Below are positions 8,246 to 17,356 of a stretch of DNA of 36,844 nucleotides, one piece after another. The notes below the pieces were generated by a model. It was not told where the DNA came from, did not search any database, and saw nothing but the letters and a program-made list of their open reading frames with translations. The position numbers were made by a program, and so were the translations under genes. Every line of letters starts with the position of its first letter. Within the stretch, counting starts at the first letter, position 1. The stretch is from positions 1 to 36,844 of the forward strand of contig NZ_LGTE01000028.1 in NCBI RefSeq assembly GCF_001263415.1. The letters run 5' to 3'. This DNA is from Thermincola ferriacetica (GTDB lineage: Bacteria; Bacillota; Thermincolia; Thermincolales; Thermincolaceae).

Positions 8246-9628
8246 TTATCCCATGCGGCTTTCGGCACGTTTTATCTGAACTATGCACTCAACGTGATGC
8301 GTCTGCGGAAACATGTCCACGGTCTGGATTTCCCGGACACCGTAACCGCGGTGGCGAAGGAAATGCAAATCCCGCGCCATACTTGCCGGGTCGCAGGATA
8401 CGTAAACAATCCGCTCCGGCCCGATGTCACAGATAGCCTGCAAAGCCCTCTTATCCACGCCCTTCCGCGGCGGGTCCACCACCACCACATCAGCTTTCAC
8501 CCCTTGCGCCGCCAGTTTGGGGAGCCTGTCCTCCGCCCGGCCCACAATGAACTCCGCGTTACCAATCCCGTTAATCCTGGCGTTGGCCGCCGCATCGGCC
8601 ACTGCCGCTTCATGCACCTCCAGGCCGATCACCTTTTCCGTAAACTGAGCCAGATACAGGGCTATGGTCCCGATTCCGCAGTAAAGGTCCAACACCGTTT
8701 CTTTCCCTGTTCCCACGGCATACTGCCGCACTTTTTGGTAAAGGATTTCCGTCTGCACAGGGTTCACCTGAAAAAAGGACGTAGGCGAAATAACAAAGGT
8801 CAGCCCGCAAAGCTTGTCCTCAATAGTCTCCCGCCCGGCCAAAACAACATTGCAGTTCCCGAAAATATTGCGTCCCGGCCCGTCATTGATATTCCTCACC
8901 ACGGAAACGACCGACGGGTTCCTGTGCAGGTCTCTGGCCATGGCATGTAAATTTATACATTTTTCAGAAGTGGTTACCAAGACAATCATCACTTTATTAT
9001 GGGCCCAACTGCGGCGGATCACCACATGCCGCAATATTCCCCGGTGCGTTTTCCAGTCGTAGGCCGGCACTTTATATTTGTTCAGCAGCATTTCCACCAC
9101 CGCCGCAAACTCGCTGATTTGTCTGTGCAGCAACATACAATCGTAAGCCGCCACTACCTGGTGGGTTTCTTCCGCAAAAAAACCCAGCCTGATACGTCCA
9201 TTGTCATCGGCCACCTGGAACGCGGCTTTATTTCTATAGCGCCAAGGCATCTCCATGCCAATGGGAAAATGCACCGGAACATCCCCCAGCTTACCTATCC
9301 GTTGCACAGCATCGGCTACCACCTTTTGTTTAAAGGCCAACTGGGCGCTGTAGGAAATATGCTGCAGGTGAGACCCCCCGCATTTGAAAAAATCGGGACA
9401 GGCCGGCTCCTGGCGTATTTCCGCACGATCCAAAACCTTGTCCAGTTTGGCTATGGCAAACCCTTTCCTGATTTGTTCTACCCGGCACAGAACCCTTTCC
9501 CCGGGAACGGCATAAGGCACAAACACTGTAAAACCGGCATACCGCCCGATTCCTTCCCCGGCATGGCTAAAACCCGTAATTTCCAGTTCCAGAACCTGGC
9601 CTTCCTGCACAGGAGCTGCGCGTTTCAT
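8246..9628 (-). CDS. rlmD: 23S rRNA (uracil(1939)-C(5))-methyltransferase RlmD/RumA type
   Basis: A 460-residue TrmA/RumA-family methyltransferase. Residues 8-66 form a TRAM RNA-binding domain; the SAM site DLYCGIGT is near 314, DPPRKG near 385, the catalytic Cys in VSCDP near 412, and the C-terminal HHVEC near 444. It methylates C5 of a uridine in 23S rRNA. Cluster cysteines 77, 83 and 164 are present, but the usual CGGC motif reads CGGS, so the third ligand of the 4Fe-4S cluster is Ser. Start: ATG 9628 has GAGGTGA 10 nt upstream; an in-frame ATG at 9664 lacks a proper site. No terminator is visible after the stop, where the accessory island begins. The exact uridine target is inferred from the family. 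Confidence 0.92.
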   Translation of the reverse strand: MKRAAPVQEGQVLELEITGFSHAGEGIGRYAGFTVFVPYAVPGERVLCRVEQIRKGFAIAKLDKVLDRAEIRQEPACPDFFKCGGSHLQHISYSAQLAFKQKVVADAVQRIGKLGDVPVHFPIGMEMPWRYRNKAAFQVADDNGRIRLGFFAEETHQVVAAYDCMLLHRQISEFAAVVEMLLNKYKVPAYDWKTHRGILRHVVIRRSWAHNKVMIVLVTTSEKCINLHAMARDLHRNPSVVSVVRNINDGPGRNIFGNCNVVLAGRETIEDKLCGLTFVISPTSFFQVNPVQTEILYQKVRQYAVGTGKETVLDLYCGIGTIALYLAQFTEKVIGLEVHEAAVADAAANARINGIGNAEFIVGRAEDRLPKLAAQGVKADVVVVDPPRKGVDKRALQAICDIGPERIVYVSCDPASMARDLHFLRHRGYGVREIQTVDMFPQTHHVECIVQIKRAESRMG

Positions 9629-9785
9629 TCTCAAAAAGTCACCTCTCTTGTCGTGTACAGTCATGAACCCGCCTGATTCCTTTTGTTTTCAAACTCGTAT
9701 AAAAATATAAAGACTGCCTTTTCTTAAGTGGTTTCTGAATTAGCGGTCAACCTAAAGGGGATAATACCACCTGTAGGAGGTAAAT

Positions 9786-10385
9786 ATGCAAACCCTTGCG
9801 GATTTCATTCAGGAAATTCGGCAGCACCTTGCGACTGGGAAACTCAAGGCGCAAAACAACAATTATCTGGATTTAGCTACCATTAGCATTACCGACCGGC
9901 TCCCGGAAATCCAACTGTCAGGATACCCCGCCGGCAACCCATTTTTACCGGTTTTTGAAATAATCCTGGAGCAAATCAGAGAAGGTCGGCTTGACCGCAT
10001 CCAGGTCGGTTTAAATGAGCTTTTGAAAAGTTGCCTGGCAAACCTGGATAATGATGGGCTCACCTGCCGGGAAGCTATGTACAGGGTCCGACTCATTTTT
10101 GAACGGTGCCTGCAGCCCGATTTTCCATATATACAGCATATCTGGGAATACATTAACATTATCTTGCAAAACTTCTGCCTGTATTTGCTGCGTCGACAAA
10201 AATACAATGACGCCCGGACAGCCCTGGACACACTGGCTCAACTGGGGCGAATGGCAGTCCAAAAAGCGCTTCCCACAGCAACAACTCAGTCAGCATTGCG
10301 TTTGATAGAAATTCAGGCGCGGGATTTTGGCAATGACTGTCTGGCTGCACAGGCAAAAAACTACCGTTTCAACCTGGAACTGTAA
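9786..10385 (+). CDS. Hypothetical helical protein
   Basis: A 199-residue soluble protein beginning MQTLADFIQEIRQHL, almost entirely predicted helical, with no motif I recognise. The run of Leu/Ile heptads and the C-terminal AAQAKNYRFNLEL suggest a helical-bundle or TPR-like fold. AGGAGG stands 5 nt before the ATG. It is divergent from rlmD and followed after 13 nt by a membrane protein gene with its own AGGAGG-type site, so the two probably form an operon and may act together. No function can be given. Confidence 0.75.
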   Translation: MQTLADFIQEIRQHLATGKLKAQNNNYLDLATISITDRLPEIQLSGYPAGNPFLPVFEIILEQIREGRLDRIQVGLNELLKSCLANLDNDGLTCREAMYRVRLIFERCLQPDFPYIQHIWEYINIILQNFCLYLLRRQKYNDARTALDTLAQLGRMAVQKALPTATTQSALRLIEIQARDFGNDCLAAQAKNYRFNLEL

Positions 10386-10398
10386 ACTGGAGGAAAAT

Positions 10399-11484
10399 AT
10401 GTTTGATTTTCAGTCCTATATTCGGGTACTCTTATCCGTAAGTTCCGGGCTACTTACCCTATTAGGTTCCGTAGGTATTTTTGTTTCGCTGACCGTACAA
10501 AGGAGAATAGAGCGCCTACAGGACACCCTGGAACAATTTATGGACTTATCTTACCATAATTCGGCCAATCTGACCGGACAAATGTTCAGGCTTATTGAAA
10601 AATACCAAATGCATTACCTTTTGCCCGACAGCCCCAGCCGAAAGATTCTGTACTACATTAACCTGACAATTTTTGTGGTCGTATTTGTCTGGTTCAGTCT
10701 GCTGATAATTGATTTTGAACCGCCCTGGAAATGGGAGGCGCTACTCTACTTGATCCCAATCAGCACAGGGCTGAGTATACTTTTTTTCTACAGGTACCTT
10801 TTAAAAAATGCTATTAATCCTATAGATAACGGCCTGTTTACCCCGTTAATACCTCCGCCAACCAAGCTGCGCAGTGTTTCGTTTTTATCGAAATATGTAA
10901 ATGTTTCTGTCAAAACCATATTAAAACACGCCCGGTTAAGGTTGGTGGTAAAAAAGAGGGACAACGCCACGCTGGTTGTTTTAAAAGAAGAATTATCCTT
11001 TGACGACTATTTTTATTATATCGAACTAAAAAACGACAAAAAAGCCCTCTTTGCAGGTTTCGGCGAACTGCGCCTCATTTTTCCCAATGAACCCATTACG
11101 GGCAAACCGGTACCGGTACTGAGAAACATAAATATTCCTCTAGGCTTTTTGGCCCTTGAAGAAATAGAAGAGGAAAAAATAGATACCAAACTTTTAATTT
11201 TTCCCCGTGGGGAAAAACACCCGGTCGAATACCTCTTTAATTTACGCAAACAAACAGACGGCATGACTATGGTCGGCGAACCGGTGATCAGTATAAACTA
11301 CATGATTTTGTATCATATTAACGGTTCCGTTTTTGAACTGCTGGAAAACAACACCGACGAAAAACTATTCGACACGATGGCCAAGTATTTTGTCCTGGAC
11401 CGGAAACGCCGCTGGATTTCCCAGTTTGACCCCGTCAATGAAAACAATATTCAGGAGTGCCTGGTGGACCCTTACGTGGATTAG
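10399..11484 (+). CDS. Hypothetical membrane protein with soluble C-terminal domain
   Basis: A 361-residue protein. A membrane segment lies at about residues 8-28 (VLLSVSSGLLTLLGSVGIFV), a second and third at about 85-130 (INLTIFVVVFVWFSLLII and LYLIPISTGLSILFFY). A roughly 220-residue cytoplasmic or external domain follows, rich in beta strands, with PVPVLRNINIPLG and LLIFPRGEKHPVEYLF. I recognise no family. Start: the ATG at 10399 follows TGGAGGA by 5 nt; upstream in-frame starts lie inside the preceding gene. Its stop codon overlaps that of the convergent protease gene by a few bases. Confidence 0.75.
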   Translation: MFDFQSYIRVLLSVSSGLLTLLGSVGIFVSLTVQRRIERLQDTLEQFMDLSYHNSANLTGQMFRLIEKYQMHYLLPDSPSRKILYYINLTIFVVVFVWFSLLIIDFEPPWKWEALLYLIPISTGLSILFFYRYLLKNAINPIDNGLFTPLIPPPTKLRSVSFLSKYVNVSVKTILKHARLRLVVKKRDNATLVVLKEELSFDDYFYYIELKNDKKALFAGFGELRLIFPNEPITGKPVPVLRNINIPLGFLALEEIEEEKIDTKLLIFPRGEKHPVEYLFNLRKQTDGMTMVGEPVISINYMILYHINGSVFELLENNTDEKLFDTMAKYFVLDRKRRWISQFDPVNENNIQECLVDPYVD

Positions 11485-12221
11485 GGTGCCAACCGCGAAC
11501 CGGTAGCCATTAAAAGCAGCATAACAGTATTCCAGGTGGAATGAGCAAAAATCGAAGCCCACAAGGATTTGGTCCGTTCAAAGAGGTAGGCCAGGCCAAT
11601 ACCACCCACGGCAATAGGGATAAACCTGAACAGGTCCCGGTGCATCAAAGAAAAAATTAATCCCGATATAACCATGCCGGGCAGCCGGCCAAACCTGTCC
11701 CGAAATACAGGGTAAACCATGCCGCGAAAATAGATTTCCTCGCTCAAAGGGGCCATAACCGACCCAAGGAAAAATGCCAGCAACCGGGACCATTTTCCGT
11801 CCATCGCCAGCAAATAAGTGGCAACATCCTGAGGCGGCGGAGTAGTTTTGGTAATGATAACCATGATAACGCCAAGAAGAAGGATGAGAAATACCAGCAC
11901 AAAACCGCCCCCAACGCCTATAAACAGGGTTTGTAAAAAGTTATGTGTAGTTAATCCTATTTCTGCCAGGGTTGCTTTGCGGAACCAAAAAATAATCCCT
12001 GTTACAACGAGGATGTAGAAAGCTTGCGACATGGCGCTAAAAAAGAACAAAGTCAGCTTGGGCTCCATGCCCAAAAAACGAAGACTGCCGAAAATTCTTC
12101 TGATGTTGTCGGCATAAGCCCTGGTAATCCCCATCAGGATTAGCAAAAGAACAAAAACCAGAATAATGTCCACAAAGGACCACTTTATTTTTTTATCATC
12201 CAGGAAACTTTCCTTCTGCAT
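11481..12221 (-). CDS. CPBP family intramembrane glutamic endopeptidase
   Basis: A 246-residue polytopic membrane protein. The CPBP (Abi/CAAX protease-like) motifs are in order: SEEIYFRG with the Glu pair at about 161-162 and Arg166, FSLMH with His at about 194, and FAHSTWN with His227 and Asn231. These build the glutamate-based intramembrane peptidase site. Family members process prenylated or membrane proteins, or bacteriocin-related substrates; the substrate here is unknown. Start: the ATG at 12221 is preceded by GGGGGTGG; a TTG at 12236 is an alternative. It faces the DUF4912 gene divergently across a roughly 170-nt spacer with a repeated TTACGGTCTTTT. Confidence 0.88.
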   Translation of the reverse strand: MQKESFLDDKKIKWSFVDIILVFVLLLILMGITRAYADNIRRIFGSLRFLGMEPKLTLFFFSAMSQAFYILVVTGIIFWFRKATLAEIGLTTHNFLQTLFIGVGGGFVLVFLILLLGVIMVIITKTTPPPQDVATYLLAMDGKWSRLLAFFLGSVMAPLSEEIYFRGMVYPVFRDRFGRLPGMVISGLIFSLMHRDLFRFIPIAVGGIGLAYLFERTKSLWASIFAHSTWNTVMLLLMATGSRLAP

Positions 12222-12394
12222 TAATACCACCCCCAATCATTACCGGTGAGTCGGTGGCCTTGTTACTTTACGGTCTTTTGTTATGTTACGGTCTTTTCGG
12301 TCTTCTTATTATTAGGTAAAACCTCTGCAAATAAACATCAGGTTTCTGGACATAATAAATTAAGCAGTGTTATTTAATACAAAGGAGGAGGGGC

Positions 12395-13045
12395 ATGGAT
12401 ACCGTAGACATCCTCGTCATCGTTTCGCTTTTTTTGCTGATCATTGCCGGGATACTCTTATATTCTACCAAAAAAACTCCTATAAAAAAATTAAATATTA
12501 ACCAATCCCTCCCTTCCGGCACAGAATTCAGTCAGGAACTGGCGCCACAACCCTCTTCAAAGGCTGTGTCAGAATTTATTCCCGAACTTCCGGCAAGTTA
12601 CGGGGAAAGCCGTTTAACAGCTTTGGTAAGAGACCCTTATTGGGTTTATTTATACTGGGAAATTACGGAAAACCTAAAAAGAAGGTTTCAGGAACAATAC
12701 GGAAACTGGGCCGATTCAACGCCTTTTTTCATCGTTTACAATGCGGCTGACCCGCGCAGTTTAGTCCGGCTTTTTACAACACAAATCAACGATTCGACAA
12801 ATAACTGGTACTTAAGGGTTCCGGAAAACACCTGCCTGCTTATTGACCTTGTTCGCATATACCCTGACGGTAGGGTGGTCACCGTATTGCGTTCTAATAT
12901 CGTAACCACGCCAAGGGCATTTATGTCAGACCGGATTGATGAAGAATGGATGCTGGTTGACGACAAACAGAAAAAACTGTACAGGCGAATAGGTATAGGC
13001 CACGGCCCCAGTTCCCCGGACTTTTATAATCCCTTAAGAGAATAG
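12395..13045 (+). CDS. DUF4912 domain protein with N-terminal membrane anchor
   Basis: A 216-residue protein. One membrane helix (ILVIVSLFLLIIAGILLY) lies at residues 6-23, then a linker, then a DUF4912 domain opening with YGESRLTALVRDPYWVYLYW at about 70-90. DUF4912 proteins are regularly found beside GH57 glycogen branching enzymes; the aromatic-rich fold suggests carbohydrate or protein binding, but no function is established. AAGGAGGAGG precedes the ATG. The next gene starts about 20 nt downstream, so both are cotranscribed. Placement in the glucan cluster supports a structural role in glycogen metabolism. Confidence 0.88.
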   Translation: MDTVDILVIVSLFLLIIAGILLYSTKKTPIKKLNINQSLPSGTEFSQELAPQPSSKAVSEFIPELPASYGESRLTALVRDPYWVYLYWEITENLKRRFQEQYGNWADSTPFFIVYNAADPRSLVRLFTTQINDSTNNWYLRVPENTCLLIDLVRIYPDGRVVTVLRSNIVTTPRAFMSDRIDEEWMLVDDKQKKLYRRIGIGHGPSSPDFYNPLRE

Positions 13046-13065
13046 TTTGAGAAAGGATGATTTTT

Positions 13066-14679
13066 TTGCCCAAAGGTTACCTTGCTTTGGTTCTCCACGC
13101 TCACTTGCCTTATGTCAGGCACCCTGAACATGAAAATTTTTTGGAAGAGAAATGGTTATACGAAGCTATTACCGAGTGTTACGTCCCTTTAATCAATGTC
13201 TTTGATTCTTTACTCGAAGACGGGGTTGATTTTCGCCTGACAATGTCAATAACGCCCCCACTCCTATGTATGCTTAATGATGATTTACTGAAAGAAAGAT
13301 ACCGTAAATATATCCTGAAGCTTTTGGAACTGGCCAAAAAAGAAGTTGTCCGGACCAGAAATGACCGAAGTTTTAACCGGTTGGCCAAAATGTATGTCGA
13401 TTTCTTCAGCAGGGTCTATGAAACCTATGCCAACAAATACCATGGCAACCTGATCAGCGCCTATAAAAAATTTCAGGACCTGGGCAAGCTAGAAATCATT
13501 ACCTGCGGCGCTACCCACGGTTTCTTCCCTCTACTGGGCATTCACCGGGAAGCTATCCGGGCCCAGGTAGGCATTGCCGTAGACAATTACTGGCAATTCT
13601 TCGGCAGGCCGCCAAAAGGCATTTGGCTGCCCGAGTGCGGATATAATCCGGGGGATGATTATATATTAGACGAATTCGGGATTAAATATTTCTTCGTCGA
13701 CACCCACGGGGTCATGAATGCCTCCGTCCGGCCCAAATACGGTGTTTTCGCACCGATATACTGTCCTTCGGGTGTGGCCGCCTTCGGGCGGGATATGGAA
13801 ACGTCAAAACAGGTCTGGAGTATGCACGAAGGTTATCCAGGGGATTTTAATTACCGGGAATTTTACCGGGATATCGGTTATGACCTGGATTTTGACTACG
13901 TTAAACCATATATCCACCCTGACGGCATCAGGACCCATACAGGCATCAAATATTATAAAATCACGGGCAAAACAGATTACAAAGAACCTTACAACCCTGA
14001 TGTCGCCCTGGCCAAAGCGGCAGAACACGCAGGAAACTTTATGTTTAACCGGGAACGGCAAATCGAATATCTGGCCGAAATCATGGACCGCAAACCCATT
14101 GTGGTTTCACCTTATGACGCCGAACTGTTCGGGCACTGGTGGTACGAAGGACCGCAGTGGTTAAATTTCCTGATCCGAAAAATTGCTTACGATACCGACA
14201 TTTTCAAACTCATTACACCCAGCGAATACTTAACAGAATACCCCTGCAACCAGGTAGCCGTGCCTTCCATGTCCAGTTGGGGGTACAAGGGCTATAATGA
14301 GGTCTGGCTGGAAAGCAGCAATCACTGGATCTACCGCCACCTGCATAAATGCGCAGAGAGGATGATAGAACTGGCCAATATGTTTCCCGATGCCGGCGGC
14401 GATCTGCGCAGAGCTCTTAATCAGGCTGCCAGGGAATTGCTGCTGGCGCAAAGCAGCGACTGGGCTTTTATCATGAAAACAGGGACCATGGTGGGATATG
14501 CAGTGAAACGAACCAAGCTGCATATTCACAATTTTCTTTCACTATACGAAGATATCAAATGGAATAAAATTAACCCCCATTGGCTGAAAGAACTGGAAGA
14601 CAAAAACAACATCTTCCCCGACATTGATTACAGGTATTACGCCTCTCAACAGCAGCTATCTTCAGCTACGGAAAGGTAG
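13066..14679 (+). CDS. GH57 1,4-alpha-glucan branching enzyme
   Basis: A 537-residue glycoside hydrolase family 57 enzyme with DUF1957 features. GYLALVLHAHLPYVRHPE opens the catalytic barrel. The nucleophile Glu in WLPECGYNPG (about residue 190) and the acid/base Asp in SPYDAELFGHWW (about residue 351) are at the positions seen in characterised GH57 branching enzymes. It transfers alpha-1,4 glucan segments to make alpha-1,6 branches in glycogen. Start: an ATG at 13057 overlaps the ribosome binding site AAAGGA (13052-13057), while the in-frame TTG at 13066 lies 8 nt after it and gives the family's usual short N-terminus, so TTG is chosen. It is cotranscribed with DUF4912 and converges on the nucleotidyltransferase gene. 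Confidence 0.92.
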   Translation: MPKGYLALVLHAHLPYVRHPEHENFLEEKWLYEAITECYVPLINVFDSLLEDGVDFRLTMSITPPLLCMLNDDLLKERYRKYILKLLELAKKEVVRTRNDRSFNRLAKMYVDFFSRVYETYANKYHGNLISAYKKFQDLGKLEIITCGATHGFFPLLGIHREAIRAQVGIAVDNYWQFFGRPPKGIWLPECGYNPGDDYILDEFGIKYFFVDTHGVMNASVRPKYGVFAPIYCPSGVAAFGRDMETSKQVWSMHEGYPGDFNYREFYRDIGYDLDFDYVKPYIHPDGIRTHTGIKYYKITGKTDYKEPYNPDVALAKAAEHAGNFMFNRERQIEYLAEIMDRKPIVVSPYDAELFGHWWYEGPQWLNFLIRKIAYDTDIFKLITPSEYLTEYPCNQVAVPSMSSWGYKGYNEVWLESSNHWIYRHLHKCAERMIELANMFPDAGGDLRRALNQAARELLLAQSSDWAFIMKTGTMVGYAVKRTKLHIHNFLSLYEDIKWNKINPHWLKELEDKNNIFPDIDYRYYASQQQLSSATER

Positions 14680-14834
14680 ATGGGGTTCTCATGCTACCGT
14701 TTAGGAGCAACTGCGCCCGCAGAACCGGTTGTTTTACCTCTACAGCGGTGGTTACCGGAACTTCTGGCAAGGTTTTGCAGCACAAGCTCCGTGGTAGTGG
14801 AGGACCCCACCTACCCCTTCAATACCCTCCCTTA

Positions 14835-17351
14835 TCAATCACCAGGCTGCTTCTCATTAACCAATTGCTTAATCTTATCCACGTAAAAATCAGCCAGTGA
14901 TTCGGCAATCTCAAAATTGGCACCTTCCGTATAGACATGGTAGAGAGGTTTTTCCACATCAGGCAGGATTAAAGCCCACCCGTCCCGGTCAAAGATTTTT
15001 ATGCCGTCTATTACTTGTACTTTTTTCCCCCTATTTTGCCCAACACAATCCTCTCCACCATGTTCCTCGATTAAGCTGCGCATCACTTTACCTTTGTTTT
15101 CCCAACTGCAGTTGACCGATTTTTTCCGGTTATAAACTTTGGGCAATTCGTCTATAAACGAAGAAAGTTTTGTATCCCCGGCCGCCAGAAAATCGAGGAT
15201 TCCCACCAAACCGGCAATTCCGTCAAAGGCCAATAGATACTGCGGGATTTCCTGAGTTTGCATAATTTCGTCTTTCAACAGTTCCTCAAAGTATTGCTGC
15301 GGTAAACTTTTTGTCCTGATAACCTGAGCCTCAGTTTCACGGGCAACCATCTCCACAAGTCCTGGCATGGTTACCGGTACGGCAACCTTAAGTGCTTGCT
15401 TTTTATCCCTGCCCTGCGACCTTTTCAAAAGCATGGCCGTGGTCAAGGTAAGGTAATCGTCCTTGCCAAAAACACGCCCTAAATCGTCGATTAACTCCAA
15501 CCTTTCTCCTGAACTGCCCAATACAACCCCCAAATCGGCTTGTTCGTGTATAATCATTTGTCTTAATCGGGCCAACAATTCCTGTTCTGAAAAGGTGACA
15601 CCGTTTTCAGCCGGCGCTATCACCATCTGACACCCCAGCTTTTCCATGAGGGAAACCAGCAGGTTTTTGTTTAGTCCCCTGTTATAAACAAAGACTTTCG
15701 GCTTGCGCCGGGCTATCCTTTCTACGTTTATAAAGGACAGGATATTATCTAAATATTTATCGTATATACCGGCGTAATCTGTAATACTGCCTATCCTGTT
15801 TGCCGGCGCCCTGCCGAAATCTTCCCGCTGCAGGTGGTTTTCAATCTTTCTTTCTATATTTCGTGATATGGGGATTCCTCTGGCATCAGTCATCCGAATA
15901 ACCAAGTTATTATTTTCCTCGGCCAGCATAACGTGGAGGCCGCCTTTGGCGCCCAGAGATTTAACGGCAAATCTGTGCAGAGGCACCGGAACCTGTCCTA
16001 TATCCACTACTTGGCAGCCCACGGATAATAGGCCGGAAGCTAAGGCCAGCTTGACCATAAGGCTGGCCGGAATCTCATCAGAACTGAGGATAATTTTTTC
16101 ACCGGCGCCCATGACGGCCCCAAAGGCAGCCCCGATTCGGGCGGCATATTCAGGCAGTATTTCCGTATTGGGCGCTCCGGAAATGCCCTCCAATCCAAAA
16201 ATGTTTTTTGTGCCGGTTTTGCTCCAGACAAGATTGTCCTTCTGTATGGTTTCTTTCTCGATTACTTTATCCGGCCAGACTTTCACCCCCGGGCGAACTT
16301 TCGCCATTGTTTCCACGGTCACCCTGTCGCCCAAGACAGCTCCTTCAAAGACTGCGCTACGGGATTGCATCTTCACCTGGGAGCATAAAACAGCGCCTCT
16401 TACTTCCGCCATCGGTTCCAAAACAACACCATCCCAGAGGACAGATTTTTTAATGGATGAGTTGGCCCCTATCCGGCAATTCGGCCCTATAACGGAGTAC
16501 GGGCCTATTTCCGCGCCCTGCTCTATAACGGTATTGTCGCCTATAATTATAGGACCGTAAATATTGGCTCCTTTGCTAATGGCTACATTTTTGCCCAGCC
16601 AGATTTTACCCCCCTGCAATGTTTCCCTGATTTCCGTTACAGTAGCTGTTCCGCTTAAAACATCCATATTTGCTTGCAAATACTGGGCCAAACCCCCTAT
16701 ATCACACCAGTAACCATCGGCCAGATAACCAAACAACGGCTTGCCCTCCCGCATCAGCAAAGGAAATAAGTCCTGACTGAAATCAAACTTGGTTTTGTCG
16801 GGGATATAATCCAAGACCTGAGGTTCGATAATATAGATACCGGTATTTACCGTATCACTGAAAACTTCCCCCCAACCCGGTTTTTCCAAAAAACGCCGGA
16901 TGCCGCCGTTCTCTGCCGTAATCACCACGCCATATTCCAGGGGAATATTGACCTTTTTCAGGACCAGGGTCACCCAGGCACCGTTTTTTTTGTGAAACTC
17001 CAGGGCGCTCTCCAGATCAAAATTCGTGAGGGCATCTCCGCTGAGAACGAGGAAAGTATCTTTGATAAAAGCCGAAGCGTTTTTTACGCTGCCTGCTGTC
17101 CCCAGTGGAACGTCTTCGATAAAATACTGCATTTTTACGTTAAATGCTGACCCATCCCCAAAATACTCAGTAATTTCCTGGGGTAAATATTGAAGAGTTA
17201 CTCCTATATCATTCCAACCTAATTTGCACAAAAGGTCGACTGTGTGTTCCATTACCGGCTTATTTACCAAAGGTACCATGGGTTTGGGCCTGTCACAGGT
17301 GAGCGGCCTCAGCCTGGAACCTTCGCCGCCGGCCATGATAATTGCCTGCAC
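14835..17351 (-). CDS. Sugar-phosphate nucleotidyltransferase fused to degenerate phosphoglucomutase/phosphomannomutase domain
   Basis: An 838-residue fusion. Residues 1-235 are an NTP_transferase domain with MAGGEGSRLRPLTCDRPKPM; about 250-360 are left-handed beta-helix repeats (INDNTVIEQGAEIG-like hexapeptides); about 390-830 resemble an alpha-D-phosphohexomutase. The mutase's catalytic TASHNP-type loop is absent: the region reads GGLHVMLAEENNNLVIR, with no phospho-accepting Ser. The mutase half may therefore be regulatory or binding only. By family it makes GDP-mannose or ADP/UDP-glucose; the substrate is not decided by sequence. Start: GTG at 17351 with AAGGAGAT about 8 nt upstream. Its start lies 5 nt after the stop of the GT4 gene, so they form an operon. 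A role in glycogen precursor supply is inferred. Confidence 0.88.
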   Translation of the reverse strand: MQAIIMAGGEGSRLRPLTCDRPKPMVPLVNKPVMEHTVDLLCKLGWNDIGVTLQYLPQEITEYFGDGSAFNVKMQYFIEDVPLGTAGSVKNASAFIKDTFLVLSGDALTNFDLESALEFHKKNGAWVTLVLKKVNIPLEYGVVITAENGGIRRFLEKPGWGEVFSDTVNTGIYIIEPQVLDYIPDKTKFDFSQDLFPLLMREGKPLFGYLADGYWCDIGGLAQYLQANMDVLSGTATVTEIRETLQGGKIWLGKNVAISKGANIYGPIIIGDNTVIEQGAEIGPYSVIGPNCRIGANSSIKKSVLWDGVVLEPMAEVRGAVLCSQVKMQSRSAVFEGAVLGDRVTVETMAKVRPGVKVWPDKVIEKETIQKDNLVWSKTGTKNIFGLEGISGAPNTEILPEYAARIGAAFGAVMGAGEKIILSSDEIPASLMVKLALASGLLSVGCQVVDIGQVPVPLHRFAVKSLGAKGGLHVMLAEENNNLVIRMTDARGIPISRNIERKIENHLQREDFGRAPANRIGSITDYAGIYDKYLDNILSFINVERIARRKPKVFVYNRGLNKNLLVSLMEKLGCQMVIAPAENGVTFSEQELLARLRQMIIHEQADLGVVLGSSGERLELIDDLGRVFGKDDYLTLTTAMLLKRSQGRDKKQALKVAVPVTMPGLVEMVARETEAQVIRTKSLPQQYFEELLKDEIMQTQEIPQYLLAFDGIAGLVGILDFLAAGDTKLSSFIDELPKVYNRKKSVNCSWENKGKVMRSLIEEHGGEDCVGQNRGKKVQVIDGIKIFDRDGWALILPDVEKPLYHVYTEGANFEIAESLADFYVDKIKQLVNEKQPGD

Positions 17352-17356
17352 TGATC

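Noticed and set aside
8246-9664. Longer rlmD start at 9664
   Set aside because: It has no ribosome binding site at a workable distance; GAGGTGA stands 10 nt before the ATG at 9628.
14680-14834. Short plus-strand frames after the branching enzyme
   Set aside because: They lie between two convergent genes, partly antisense to the nucleotidyltransferase, and have no RBS.
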